Below, piece by piece: positions 12,060-21,045 of a stretch of DNA of 64,000 nucleotides. Each line of letters begins with the position of its first letter. Position 1 is the first letter of the stretch. The DNA is taken from contig VGEB01000001.1 in the NCBI GenBank assembly GCA_016869435.1, positions 62,001-126,000 on the forward strand. Reading direction: 5' to 3'. A program made the position numbers and the translations under genes. The notes beneath the pieces were generated by a model, which saw only the letters and a program-made list of their open reading frames with translations, was not told the origin of the DNA and did no database searches. Source of the DNA: Alphaproteobacteria bacterium. GTDB taxonomy: Bacteria > Pseudomonadota > Alphaproteobacteria > Rhizobiales > Beijerinckiaceae.

Positions 12060-13595
12060 ATGAAACACATTCTCGAGGGGCTCGAACAGCGGCGCGCGTC
12101 GGCGCGGCTAGGCGGCGGACATAAGCGCATCGAAGCGCAGCACGCTCGCGGCAAGCTCACTGCGCGCGAGAGAATCGATCTGCTGCTCGATCACCAGTCC
12201 TTCGAAGAGTTCGATATGTTCGTCGCCCATCGCTGCACCGATTTCGGTATGGATCAGGGCGAGAAAATCTCCGGCGACGGCGTCGTCACCGGCTGGGGAA
12301 CCGTCAATGGCCGCGCCGTTTTCGTCTTCGCCAAGGACTTTACCGTCTTCGGCGGCTCTCTTTCGGAGACTCACGCGCAAAAGATCACCAAGCTGCAGGA
12401 CATGGCGCTCAAGAATCGCGCCCCGATCATCGGCCTGTTCGACGCTGGCGGCGCGCGCATTCAGGAAGGCGTCGCGGCGCTCGGCGGCTATGGCGAAGTT
12501 TTCCAACGCAATGTGCTCGCCTCCGGCGTCATTCCGCAAATCTCGGTGATCATGGGCCCCTGCGCCGGCGGCGACGTTTACTCTCCGGCGATGACGGACT
12601 TCATTTTCATGGTGCGCGACACGAGCTACATGTTCGTCACCGGACCGGACGTGGTGAAGACCGTGACGAACGAGACCGTGACGGCGGAAGAACTCGGCGG
12701 CGCGTCGGTGCATACGACCAAGAGCGCGATCGCCGACCGCGCCTACGACAACGATGTCGAGGCGCTGCTGCAGATGCGGCGGCTGATCGATTTTCTGCCG
12801 TCGTCCAATCAAGAGGAGCCGCCGGAGTGGCCGGCTTTCGACGAGGTGGACCGCCTCGACGATTCGCTCGACACGATCATTCCGGACAATCCCAACAAGC
12901 CGTACGACATCAAGGAACTTATTCATAAGGTCGTCGACGAGGCCGATTTCTTCGAAATCCAGGAAGCGCATGCGCGCAACATCGTCATCGGCTTCGGCCG
13001 CATCGAAGGGCGCACGGTCGGCTTCGTCGCCAACCAACCGCTCGTGCTCGCCGGCGTGCTCGACATCGACGCCTCCAAAAAAGCTGCGCGCTTCGTGCGC
13101 TTTTGCGACTGCTTCAACATTCCGATCGTCACCTTCGTCGACGTACCGGGATTTCTACCCGGCACGGCGCAGGAGTATGGCGGTCTCATCAAACATGGCG
13201 CGAAGCTGCTTTTCGCTTACGCCGAAGCGACTGTGCCCAAGGTGACCCTCATCACGCGCAAGGCGTTCGGCGGCGCCTATGACGTTATGGCGTCGAAACA
13301 TCTTCGCGGCGACGTCAACTACGCCTGGCCGTCGGCGCAGATCGCCGTCATGGGCGCGAAGGGCGCAGTCGAAATCATTTTCCGCGCCGACCTCGGCGAT
13401 CCGGAGAAGATCGCTCAGCGCACCAAGGAATATGAAGATCGATTCCTGTCGCCGTTCGTCGCCGCTGAGCGCGGTTACATCGACGAAGTGATACTGCCCC
13501 ATTCGACGCGCAAACGAATCGCGCGCGCGCTTGCGCTGCTTCGTCACAAGGAACTCGAGAACCCATGGAAGAAGCACGATAACATTCCGCTGTGA
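12060..13595 (+). CDS. pccB: Acyl-CoA (propionyl-CoA) carboxylase beta subunit
   Basis: A 511-residue biotin-dependent carboxyltransferase that moves CO2 from carboxybiotin to an acyl-CoA, most likely propionyl-CoA to give methylmalonyl-CoA. Motifs are the [17 protein letters not shown] start, [21 protein letters not shown] and [12 protein letters not shown] (first oxyanion hole), [10 protein letters not shown] and [12 protein letters not shown] (second). The GQ-type start at ATG 12060 has CAGGAC upstream. The partner biotin carboxylase/BCCP subunit and the mutase genes are not in the window. The 20-bp spacing from the ClpP-like gene suggests, but does not prove, co-transcription. Confidence 0.92.
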   Translation: MKHILEGLEQRRASARLGGGHKRIEAQHARGKLTARERIDLLLDHQSFEEFDMFVAHRCTDFGMDQGEKISGDGVVTGWGTVNGRAVFVFAKDFTVFGGSLSETHAQKITKLQDMALKNRAPIIGLFDAGGARIQEGVAALGGYGEVFQRNVLASGVIPQISVIMGPCAGGDVYSPAMTDFIFMVRDTSYMFVTGPDVVKTVTNETVTAEELGGASVHTTKSAIADRAYDNDVEALLQMRRLIDFLPSSNQEEPPEWPAFDEVDRLDDSLDTIIPDNPNKPYDIKELIHKVVDEADFFEIQEAHARNIVIGFGRIEGRTVGFVANQPLVLAGVLDIDASKKAARFVRFCDCFNIPIVTFVDVPGFLPGTAQEYGGLIKHGAKLLFAYAEATVPKVTLITRKAFGGAYDVMASKHLRGDVNYAWPSAQIAVMGAKGAVEIIFRADLGDPEKIAQRTKEYEDRFLSPFVAAERGYIDEVILPHSTRKRIARALALLRHKELENPWKKHDNIPL

Positions 13596-13739
13596 CGAAC
13601 CGCGGCCAACGCCGAGTCAGATCACTCACGTCGCGCCATTTCGCCGCAGAGCCTTTGCGCCTAAATCAGCGGCGCCCCATCACAAAATTCGCCAAAGTGC
13701 TTCATTTTTGAAGTGACAGGCCGAATCTTTTGTCATAGT

Positions 13740-13985
13740 GTGCGCTCGCCAGGTTGGTTGGGTAATAGCCTAAGCGTCGAATGCGTCGCGGGATTAAGGC
13801 CCAGCTACGGTCCAAGTCGGGGAGGACGCCGAACAGAACGCAGTTCGCCGAGGCTCGAAGTTTAGCCCGCGAACAGGCTATCGGAGCGACTTAAGACTTC
13901 GGAGCATGGCGTTTCAGTTCGGTTAAGGACGGGGTGCCAAAGAGCGGGGAGCGGCGGGACGCCATCCTCGCTCTTTGTGTTTTTT
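13740..13985 (+). ncRNA. Candidate structured non-coding RNA (unidentified)
   Basis: No credible reading frame fills the 540 bp between pccB and trxA, yet the stretch ends in a very strong terminator. Long-range pairs nest in order: 13743-13747 with 13884-13888, 13765-13771 (ATAGCCT) with 13875-13881 (AGGCTAT), and 13787-13792 (CGCGGG) with 13866-13871 (CCCGCG), giving a rod with internal bulges. The 5' end near 13740 is a guess. A 6S-like RNA is one possibility because of the rod shape. I found no RNase P, SRP or tmRNA signature motifs and no riboswitch I recognise. Confidence 0.5.
13938..13985 (+). terminator. Strong rho-independent terminator
   Basis: CAAAGAGCG (13938-13946) pairs perfectly with CGCTCTTTG (13969-13977), with an inner GGCG/CGCC hairpin, followed by TGTTTTTT. 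The T tract is on the + strand only, so it ends a rightward transcript from the region upstream of trxA. Confidence 0.85.
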
Positions 13986-14138
13986 GACTTGCGAGTCAGG
14001 CGTTAAAGAAATTGCTACGCCGAAAAGCATATCGCTACTCGCCTGAACCTGAGCAGCTTGTCCGTCGCCTTGACGGGCGATGAGGCGCTTCCTACTTTCC
14101 GCGCACGTTTAGCGAAAAGCCCCGATGAAAGGCCGGCC

Positions 14139-14459
14139 ATGTCAACTCAGAAAATCACCGACGCCACTTTCGAACAGGAAGTGCTCAATTCCGCCGAGCC
14201 GGTCGTTGTCGATTTTTGGGCGGAGTGGTGCGGTCCATGCCGCATGATCGCCCCTGCCCTCGAAGAGATCGCTTCGGAAATGAAGGGCAAGGTCAAAGTC
14301 GTTAAGCTTAATATCGACGAAAACCCCGCGGTGGCGAGCAAGCTCGGCATACGCTCGATTCCGACGCTCATTCTGTTCAAGGACGGCAAAGCCGCCGCGC
14401 AAAAGGTCGGCGCCGCCCCCAAGGGAGAATTGTCGCGGTGGATCACCGCGGCCGTGTGA
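14139..14459 (+). CDS. trxA: Thioredoxin
   Basis: A 106-residue thioredoxin with the redox site [10 protein letters not shown], the cis-Pro loop [11 protein letters not shown] and a typical C terminus ([11 protein letters not shown]). It reduces disulphides of cytoplasmic proteins using electrons from thioredoxin reductase. ATG 14139 has AAAGG about 6 bp upstream; a longer in-frame start at 14058 would add an atypical leader. It is a single-gene unit behind a terminator. The opposite strand is fully open across the whole gene, as an extension of the convergent DUF4010 gene. Confidence 0.97.
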   Translation: MSTQKITDATFEQEVLNSAEPVVVDFWAEWCGPCRMIAPALEEIASEMKGKVKVVKLNIDENPAVASKLGIRSIPTLILFKDGKAAAQKVGAAPKGELSRWITAAV

Positions 14460-15751
14460 GCGACTCCGACAAAACCTGACAACCACAGCGCAACGAGAGC
14501 GCCGGCAATTGCGAGACTCGAAGCGGCGGCGAGTCGGCATCCCATCCCAACGCCGCCGATCGCCGACCCCATTACGACCTTTGAGACCGTGTTCGACAGC
14601 ATCGCTAGCAGGACCGCCCCCGCTGCCGCCGTTACGCCGATTTCGGTCGCGCCGAGCCGCGCCATGGTGAGCGCAATCGCGTCGACGTCGACAATGCCGG
14701 AAAGGATTGCGAGCGCATAAGCTCCGAGGGTTCCGGCGAAATGAGTGGCGAGTCGCGACAGTACCATCACCGTCGCGAGCAGCGCGCCGAATTTCAGCAC
14801 CGCTGTTAGATCGAGCGGATTGCCGACGGATAGGCCGCTCGTTTGCTCGGGGCGCTCGCCACCGCCTCGTCTCAGCAAAAAAGCGCCCGCGAGGGCAAAA
14901 AGAACGCCGGCGGCGACGAGCGGCGGCGCCAGGCGCCACGCAAGCGTCGGATTGACGACGGCGACAACGGCAAGAACGCGCGGCGCCATGATCGCATTCG
15001 CGAAGATCGCGCCCGCCGCCGAAGCGCCAATCTGCGATGGATGTTCCCGCGCCAGCCGCGACATCGCCGCCGTAGCGGCGGTCGATGAGGCCAGTCCTCC
15101 CGCCATGCCGGCGATGGCGACGCCGCGGCGGTAGCCGATAGCTTTAACGGCGACATAGCCGGCGAAGGAAATCGCGCCGATCAGAACGGTCATCAGCCAC
15201 AATTCGAAAGGATTCACCGCGTCCCACGGGTCGATCGCGCGATTGGGCAGAACCGGCAGCAAGACGAAGCTCATGACGAGCAGCGCCAATCCTGAGCGCA
15301 GCTCGTCCCAGGTGATGCGCTCGATAAGGCCGTGCAAGAACGCCTTGAGCGCCAAGATCGCCGTCGTCCCCACCGCCGCCGCGACGGCCGCCTGAATGTC
15401 GCCGATGACCGCAAAGGCCCCGAGCGAGAAGGCGAGCAAGGCCGCGATGGCGGTCGTCGCGCCAAAGGTTTTGTCACGCACGTTTTCGCGGTAACGATAA
15501 GCGCCGATCAATGCGCCAACGAAAACGAAGGCGATCGACAAGGCAATGACGCCGGACGCGCCGTAGGGCTGAACGATTGCGCCCCATACGCCGCCAAGCA
15601 GAGCCGCGAGACCATGGGTGCGAAGTCCCGCAGCGCGCTCGCCCTCGCCTTCGTCGCGCGACGTCCAACCGCGTTCCAGGCCAATGAGCAGGCCGATCGC
15701 CAGCGCGATCGACAGTCTCTGGATCAGTTCGACCGCTGTTAATTCGTTCAT
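14147..15751 (-). CDS. MgtC/DUF4010-family multi-pass membrane protein, with antisense 3' extension
   Basis: A 534-residue frame whose first 430 or so residues are a multi-pass membrane protein: an N-terminal MgtC-like segment ([14 protein letters not shown]) and a DUF4010 region ([26 protein letters not shown]). Transport or ion homeostasis is suspected but unproven. Start ATG 15751 overlaps the upstream stop codon (ATGA), indicating coupling. The family normally ends near residue 420-430, about position 14460; here no stop follows and the frame continues antisense through all but the first 8 bp of trxA, adding about 100 residues unlike a membrane protein. A lost stop codon is likely. Confidence 0.8.
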   Translation of the reverse strand: MNELTAVELIQRLSIALAIGLLIGLERGWTSRDEGEGERAAGLRTHGLAALLGGVWGAIVQPYGASGVIALSIAFVFVGALIGAYRYRENVRDKTFGATTAIAALLAFSLGAFAVIGDIQAAVAAAVGTTAILALKAFLHGLIERITWDELRSGLALLVMSFVLLPVLPNRAIDPWDAVNPFELWLMTVLIGAISFAGYVAVKAIGYRRGVAIAGMAGGLASSTAATAAMSRLAREHPSQIGASAAGAIFANAIMAPRVLAVVAVVNPTLAWRLAPPLVAAGVLFALAGAFLLRRGGGERPEQTSGLSVGNPLDLTAVLKFGALLATVMVLSRLATHFAGTLGAYALAILSGIVDVDAIALTMARLGATEIGVTAAAGAVLLAMLSNTVSKVVMGSAIGGVGMGCRLAAASSLAIAGALVALWLSGFVGVAHTAAVIHRDNSPLGAAPTFCAAALPSLNRMSVGIERMPSLLATAGFSSILSLTTLTLPFISEAISSRAGAIMRHGPHHSAQKSTTTGSAELSTSCSKVASVIF

Positions 15752-16098
15752 GTCTTCTTTGGCCGCTTCTTTTGCTTCGTGGCGCTCCGCCAAGCCCCTT
15801 CAAGCGCAAGGCGCAGTTCGCCGACGTCAATCGCTTCAAGCAGGATCGTCGTCCATCCCTGCCGCCCCCAGGCGTTGGGAACGGGCGCAAACGCCTGCGG
15901 CGCCATCATGGATTTGAACGCCTGCTCTTCGGGTAGGAGCTTTACATTCGCCGTTCGCCCGTCGGCGGCGAGAGTCGCGTAGATCCGGGCGGTCTTGAAG
16001 GCGGTTTTGTCGAAATGCGGCGCTTCGCTCGTTCCTTCGAACGACAGTGCGATTCTCCGGAAATCACGGCTGGTGGCCACGACCGCTCCATGAAACAC
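15748..16098 (-). CDS. MmcQ/YjbR-family protein
   Basis: A 116-residue protein of the YjbR fold (double wing DNA-binding-like), with the usual DFRRIALSFEGTSEAPHF start region, a middle strand RIYATLA, and a C terminus of the type LLEAIDVGELRLALEGAW. The biochemical role of the family is unknown. The start is probably GTG 16098. It overlaps the DUF4010 gene by 4 bp and so forms a two-gene unit, diverging from the aminotransferase gene 83 bp away. Confidence 0.8.
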   Translation of the reverse strand: MFHGAVVATSRDFRRIALSFEGTSEAPHFDKTAFKTARIYATLAADGRTANVKLLPEEQAFKSMMAPQAFAPVPNAWGRQGWTTILLEAIDVGELRLALEGAWRSATKQKKRPKKT

Positions 16099-16181
16099 GC
16101 GGCGCGATTTGCGCCGTCAAGATAATATGGCGCGCCGCGGGAATGCGTGCGCCTGATCAAGATTGGCAATAAAACCACCGT

Positions 16182-17342
16182 ATGAAGCCCCTGTCTCCGT
16201 CCCATCGCTCCGCCATTGCGCCCTTTATGGCGATGGATGTGCTGCGCGACGCCAAGGCGCTGGAGCGCGCCGGCCGCAGCATCATCCATTTGGAGCTGGG
16301 CGAACCGGGCGTCGCCGCCCCCCGCCGCGTGCGCGACGCCGCCGCGGAGTCGCTGCGCCACGGCGTGATCGGCTATGGCGAGGCGCTCGGCGACGCCAAG
16401 CTTCGCGCCCGCATCGCGCGTCACTATGGCGAGCGCTATGGCGTCGACGCGCCTCCTGATCGGGTCATCGTCACGACGGGCTCGTCCGGCGGCTTTCTGC
16501 TCGCCTTTCTCGCCGCATTCGATTCTGGCGCGCGCATCGCCGTCGCCGCCCCCGGCTATCCGGCTTATGCGAATATTCTTTCAGCGCTCGGCCTGGAGCC
16601 GGTCCTGCTCGACGTCGGCGAGGAGACCCGCTTTGCGCCCACTGCGGCGATTCTCGAAGCCGCCCATCGCGACAAAAAGCTTCACGGCGCGCTCTTCATG
16701 AGTCCGGCCAATCCGACCGGCGCGATGATAGCGCGCGATGAATTGGCGCGGATCTGCGCCTTCTGCGAGGAAGCCGGAATTATCTTCGTCTCTGATGAAA
16801 TCTATCACGGGCTCGAATATGAAATGCGCGCGGAGACCGCTCTGCGCTTTTCGCATCGCTCGCTCGTCATCAATTCCTTCTCGAAATATTACGCGATGAC
16901 CGGCTGGCGGCTTGGCTGGCTCGTGGCGCCGTCGGAGCTGATGCGGCCGCTCGAGCGCTTGCAGCAGTCGCTCGCGATCTGCGCGCCGACCTTGTCGCAG
17001 CGAGCGGCGCTCGCCGCTTTCGACGCGAGCGGCGAATTGGAGGCGAACCGCGCCGCCTATGAGCGAAACCGGGCGTTCCTGCTGGATAGCCTTCCCCGAT
17101 TGGGGCTGGATAAATACGCGCCGCCCGACGGCGCCTTTTACATCTATGCGGACGTGTCGCGATTCACCGACGACTCAATCGCATTCTGTCGGAGAATGCT
17201 GCATGAGGCCGGCGTCGCGACGACGCCGGGCCTCGATTTCGATCCGCGCCGCGGCGCGAAGACGCTGCGGATTTCTTACGCCGGGCCGGAGGCGGAAGTC
17301 CGAGAGGGCGTCGCCCGGCTGGAAGCCTGGCTCAAAGTCTAG
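16182..17342 (+). CDS. Pyridoxal-phosphate-dependent aminotransferase, class I/II
   Basis: A 386-residue fold-type I aminotransferase. Visible are the N-terminal IIHLELGEPG motif, the cofactor-phosphate region TTGSSGGFLLAF, MSPANPTGAMI (Asn contacting the ring), VSDEIYHGLEYE (Asp to the pyridine nitrogen) and NSFSKYYAMTGWRLGW with the Schiff-base Lys. It resembles aspartate/aromatic aminotransferases of subgroup I-gamma; the amino donor cannot be fixed from sequence. Its TAG stop codon is the first three bases of the 115-bp repeat, so the present C terminus was set at the repeat boundary. Confidence 0.88.
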   Translation: MKPLSPSHRSAIAPFMAMDVLRDAKALERAGRSIIHLELGEPGVAAPRRVRDAAAESLRHGVIGYGEALGDAKLRARIARHYGERYGVDAPPDRVIVTTGSSGGFLLAFLAAFDSGARIAVAAPGYPAYANILSALGLEPVLLDVGEETRFAPTAAILEAAHRDKKLHGALFMSPANPTGAMIARDELARICAFCEEAGIIFVSDEIYHGLEYEMRAETALRFSHRSLVINSFSKYYAMTGWRLGWLVAPSELMRPLERLQQSLAICAPTLSQRAALAAFDASGELEANRAAYERNRAFLLDSLPRLGLDKYAPPDGAFYIYADVSRFTDDSIAFCRRMLHEAGVATTPGLDFDPRRGAKTLRISYAGPEAEVREGVARLEAWLKV

Positions 17343-17454
17343 CGCGCTTTCCGATCAGACGGAATCGTCTGATCGATAAGAAATCGCGCCAAATTAACAG
17401 GCTGGAGCAAGTTCTAATCGAAAAAGTCGGTCAACTTTTTCGGAACTTGCTCTA
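17340..17454. repeat. 115-bp double-hairpin dispersed repeat, copy 1
   Basis: About 95% identical and without gaps to 29213-29327. The first hairpin is GATCAGACG-GAAT-CGTCTGATC; the second is a long stem GAGCAAGTTC/GAACTTGCTC continued by CGAAAAAGT/ACTTTTTCG. The ends are TAG and CTA: the left end forms the stop codon of the aminotransferase gene and the right end that of rne on the opposite strand. It may act as a two-way terminator or mRNA stabiliser between these convergent genes. Confidence 0.9.
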
Positions 17455-20406
17455 GCCGCCAAACGGCGTGCGCACCCGCTGCCACCAGCCGCCTTTCTTC
17501 GGGCGATTGGGGTCGGCCTGGGTAATGACCACCTCCGTCGCCTCGCGCTGGACGAACGGCTGCGGCGCCGGCTCAGGCGTCAGCGGCTCGCGCGGAACGA
17601 TCTCCGTCGAAGTCTCGAATGCGCGTTCTGCCGCTGGCGGCGCAATCTCGGTCCCGTTCACCGCGGCCGCGGGAGCAAACTCCGGCGCGGGCGCTTCCGA
17701 CGTCGTCCGCGGAGCTTCTCCACCCGTCTCGTCGAGCGGAAAGACCGCGGAAGGATCCTTGAATTCCTCCGGCAAGGGCGCGGACCGCCGCCAACGGCCG
17801 GGACCACGATCCGGACTGCGGTTGGCGCCGCGTCTGCCGCCACGGCGATCAGGCCGCTCTTCAGCAGGCGCCGGGGCGCCTTCGATCGACGCCATGAACG
17901 CGAGGCCTTCATCGGACGGCTGGTCTGCGCCGGGACCCATATGTTCGCCGACTTGCGCGCCGCCGCGGCCACGCCGACGGCGACGACGCCGACCGCGGGA
18001 CGCGCCTTCATCCTCCGCCGCAAAACGGGACCGGCCGCCGTTCTCGTGGCGGCGCTGTTCGCCGCCCGGCTCGGCGCCCTCCTCCTCCAACTCGGACATT
18101 TCGCCGACTGCGGCTTCTTCGACCGCCTCTTCTTCCAAAGGTTCGGCGCGAATTGAGTCGACGCGCAGCGGCGCATCACGCTGCGCGACGCGCGGTCCGG
18201 TCGCGAGTTCTCCGCGCTCGAGCGCGTGATATGTCGCGCCGGTCAGCGTGTCGTCGGCGGCCACCGTGATGTGGACGCCGAACCGGCCTTCCAGCTCCTG
18301 AAGATGGGCGCGCTTCTGGTTGAGGATATAGAGCGCCACGACGGCGCGGGTGCGAAGCGTCACGTCATGCGCCGCGCTCTTGACAAGCGCCTCTTCCAGC
18401 ACGCGCAGCACGTGCAGCGCGATGGAGGCGGTGGAGCGGACATGGCCGGCGCCGGCGCAATGCGGACAGGGCACCGTCGAGCCTTCGACGACGCCGGCGC
18501 GGATGCGCTGACGCGACATTTCGAGCAGGCCGAAATGCGAAATGCGTCCGACCTGAATGCGGGCGCGGTCGCTCTTGAGGGCGTCCTTGAGGCGCCGCTC
18601 CACGGAGCGATTGTTGCGGCTCTCTTCCATGTCGATGAAATCGACGACAATCAGACCGGCGAGATCGCGCAGTCGCAATTGCCGCGCGACTTCGTCGGCG
18701 GCCTCGAGATTGGTGCGCAGCGCCGTGTCTTCGATGTTATGCTCGCGCGTCGAGCGCCCCGAGTTCACGTCGATCGCGACAAGCGCCTCGGTCTGGTTGA
18801 TGACCAGATAGCCGCCCGATTTCAGCGTGACGTGATTGGAGAACATCGCGTCGAGTTGCGCCTCGACGCCAGCCTCGGCGAAAATCGGATAGGGCTCGCG
18901 GTGCTGACGGACATTCTTCGCATGGCTCGGCATCAGCATGCGCATGAAGTCCTTCGCCTCGCGATAGGCGTCTTCGCCCGAGACGGTCACTTCCTCGACG
19001 TCGCGCCCATAGAGGTCGCGAATGGCGCGCTTGATCAGCGAGCCTTCCTCATAAACGAGCGTCGGCGCCGAGGAGCGCAGCGTCAGTTCGCGCACGCTCT
19101 CCCAAAGACGCAGCAGATATTCGAAGTCGCGCTTGACCTCCTGCTTGGTGCGGGTCGCCCCCGCCGTGCGCAGAATGACGCCCATGCCTTCCGGCACTTC
19201 GAGATCATGGACGATCTCCTTGAGACGCTTGCGGTCGGCGCCGTCGGTGATCTTGCGCGAAATGCCGCCGCCCCGCGCGGTATTGGGCATGAGCACCGAA
19301 TAGCGGCCGGCGAGCGAAAGATAGGTGGTAAGCGCAGCGCCCTTGTTGCCGCGCTCTTCCTTGACGACCTGAACGAGCAGCACCTGACGCCGTTTGATGA
19401 CCTCTTGAATCTTGTATTGGCGGCGCGGACGGGGCGCGCGGTACGGCGCCTCATCCATTGCGTCGCCGCCGATATGTTCGACGTGATCCTCCTCGTCGTC
19501 GTGCTCTTCCTCGTCGTGCTCCTCAAGCGGAGCTTTGGCGCGGGCGCCGACGTCCGCCGTCTCGTCTTCCGCCTCTTCGCGGGCGCGTTCTCGCTCCGCG
19601 TCGCGCTCGTCCTGCCGGCGCGCCTTCAACTCATGGTCAGGTTCCGGCGTCTGTAGAGCGAATTCCTCGGCTTCCCCGGTCTCGACCGAGCCAAAGCCGG
19701 CGGGATCGACAGAAATCCGCTCATGTGGCGCCGAAAGCATCGGCTGTTCGGCCGCCTCGCCCTCCGCAACCTCGGTCGCGCTGGCGCGGCGCTCGGCCTG
19801 ACCCTCCGCGATCTCCTCGACGGCGCCCGAAGTCTCGGCGGCTTCTGCTTCCTCAGCCGGCGCTTCGGTTCCGATCAACGCAGGCGGAGCTGCGGAAGCC
19901 GCCACCCCGGCTTCGGCGTCCGGCGCGTCGGCGAAGGCGGTTTCGGCCTGATCCTCGACGACGATCGAGGTCTCTGACGTGTCGTCGATGGGCTCGCTCG
20001 CTACCGCCTCGTCAACGGCGGCGCGCTTTTCGGCGCCCTCATACTGTCGCCGGCGCGAACGACGCCCCCGGCCATCGCGGACATGCGGCGCGCGCTCTTC
20101 CTCTTCGGCCTGCTGGTGGGCGCGGCTCTCTTCCTCAAGCAGCGCCTGCCGGTCGGCGACCGGGATTTGGTAATAGTCGGGGTGGATCTCGGCAAAGGCC
20201 AGAAAGCCGTGACGGTTTCCGCCGTAGTCGACGAAGGCCGCCTGGAGGGACGGCTCGACTCGCGTGACCTTCGCGAGATAAATATTGCCGCGCAGCGGTT
20301 TTTTGTCAGCGGCCTCGAAATCGAATTCCTGAACGCGGTTTCCGCGTAGAACGACTACGCGGGTCTCCTCCGGGTGGGAGGCGTCGATGAGCATCTTGTT
20401 AGCCAT
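17452..20406 (-). CDS. rne: Ribonuclease E
   Basis: A 984-residue endoribonuclease that starts mRNA decay and processes rRNA and tRNA, and scaffolds the degradosome. The N-terminal S1 domain (LAKVTRVEPSLQAAFVDYGG, HGFLAF) is interrupted by an acidic, low-complexity insertion of about 230 residues rich in Glu and Ala, typical of alphaproteobacteria. The catalytic core follows: 5'-sensor region, DNase I-like site (VAIDVNSGR, IVVDFIDME) and the Zn-link (CPHCAGAGH). The C-terminal tail is Arg-rich and disordered ([12 protein letters not shown]). The stop codon lies in the repeat. rne is usually autoregulated through its long leader, and here over 300 bp precede it. Confidence 0.97.
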   Translation of the reverse strand: MANKMLIDASHPEETRVVVLRGNRVQEFDFEAADKKPLRGNIYLAKVTRVEPSLQAAFVDYGGNRHGFLAFAEIHPDYYQIPVADRQALLEEESRAHQQAEEEERAPHVRDGRGRRSRRRQYEGAEKRAAVDEAVASEPIDDTSETSIVVEDQAETAFADAPDAEAGVAASAAPPALIGTEAPAEEAEAAETSGAVEEIAEGQAERRASATEVAEGEAAEQPMLSAPHERISVDPAGFGSVETGEAEEFALQTPEPDHELKARRQDERDAERERAREEAEDETADVGARAKAPLEEHDEEEHDDEEDHVEHIGGDAMDEAPYRAPRPRRQYKIQEVIKRRQVLLVQVVKEERGNKGAALTTYLSLAGRYSVLMPNTARGGGISRKITDGADRKRLKEIVHDLEVPEGMGVILRTAGATRTKQEVKRDFEYLLRLWESVRELTLRSSAPTLVYEEGSLIKRAIRDLYGRDVEEVTVSGEDAYREAKDFMRMLMPSHAKNVRQHREPYPIFAEAGVEAQLDAMFSNHVTLKSGGYLVINQTEALVAIDVNSGRSTREHNIEDTALRTNLEAADEVARQLRLRDLAGLIVVDFIDMEESRNNRSVERRLKDALKSDRARIQVGRISHFGLLEMSRQRIRAGVVEGSTVPCPHCAGAGHVRSTASIALHVLRVLEEALVKSAAHDVTLRTRAVVALYILNQKRAHLQELEGRFGVHITVAADDTLTGATYHALERGELATGPRVAQRDAPLRVDSIRAEPLEEEAVEEAAVGEMSELEEEGAEPGGEQRRHENGGRSRFAAEDEGASRGRRRRRRRGRGGAQVGEHMGPGADQPSDEGLAFMASIEGAPAPAEERPDRRGGRRGANRSPDRGPGRWRRSAPLPEEFKDPSAVFPLDETGGEAPRTTSEAPAPEFAPAAAVNGTEIAPPAAERAFETSTEIVPREPLTPEPAPQPFVQREATEVVITQADPNRPKKGGWWQRVRTPFGG

Positions 20407-21045
20407 GGGGGACTCTTCTGCGGCGCCGCGCGCGACGACGCCGACGGGGCAAGCCTGAATCCAAGGGACTCGGCGACCGCTCTTTGGCGCAGCCTCAAGG
20501 CGCGAACGCTTGTTGTGAGGATGGGGGAGACAGACGCGAGGCCTGCGATACGCTGGCCGGCTTCAACGCCGGCGGGGCGACGTAGCGCGTCACGCCACGT
20601 GCCCGAGCGACGCCCCACGAGCCGAGAGTCCGTGTTTTTGGCGAAGCCGCGCCCCGCCGCGCGGACGAGCCACACGGAGAAAACGCCTACTCTCGCGCCT
20701 ATCACGGTCCTGGCCATGAGATCGTCAAAAAACCCTTCGCGACGCCTTGAGGCGCCGACCGAACGTCACGAGGCTGCGCAGGGCGGCGCAACGGAAAGAA
20801 GTCTACTGTCCCGAAATTCCGCAGGCTCGATTTCACAGCCGCGCTGAACGGCAAATATCGCGCCGCAGAACTCCGCAGCCTTCCTTACATATCGATCGCA
20901 CCCTGCCGGCGCAAGCGCCGGCTCGGCTATTCACCAAAAAATTCGAGGAGAAAGGTCGCTGAGGCGGCGGCTTTCAGATAGGCTAACGATCCGTTAACGG
21001 CGCTCTTTCAATATCTGCGATCGCCGGACCGTGTTAAGGACTAAC
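20407..21045. other. Intergenic region between rne and the amidase gene
   Basis: These 639 bp separate two divergent genes. The rne-proximal half is GC-rich with several inverted segments (for example GCCGGCttcaacGCCGGC near 20560) and probably holds the rne promoter and leader; a minus-strand frame there overlaps the rne start and has an Arg-rich, non-protein-like composition. The amidase-proximal part holds a CtrA-like box. I see no further gene. Confidence 0.6.
20983..20998 (+). promoter_or_regulatory. Candidate CtrA-binding site
   Basis: CTAA, 7 bp, TTAAC (20983-20998) differs by one base from the CtrA consensus TTAA-N7-TTAAC. It lies about 48 bp upstream of the amidase start, a normal position for a cell-cycle-controlled promoter. 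CtrA controls division and envelope genes in alphaproteobacteria. Confidence 0.45.

Noticed and set aside
13740-13985. Riboswitch controlling trxA
   Set aside because: The terminator lies about 150 bp before trxA and no known aptamer motif is visible; a free RNA is more likely.
18226-19656. A 476-codon open frame on the + strand inside rne
   Set aside because: Shadow of the rne gene in a high-GC genome; composition is Arg/Ala/Val-rich without family motifs, while rne is unambiguous.
20355-20717. 120-codon minus-strand frame upstream of rne
   Set aside because: Overlaps the rne start and has Arg-rich composition; better explained as the rne leader.
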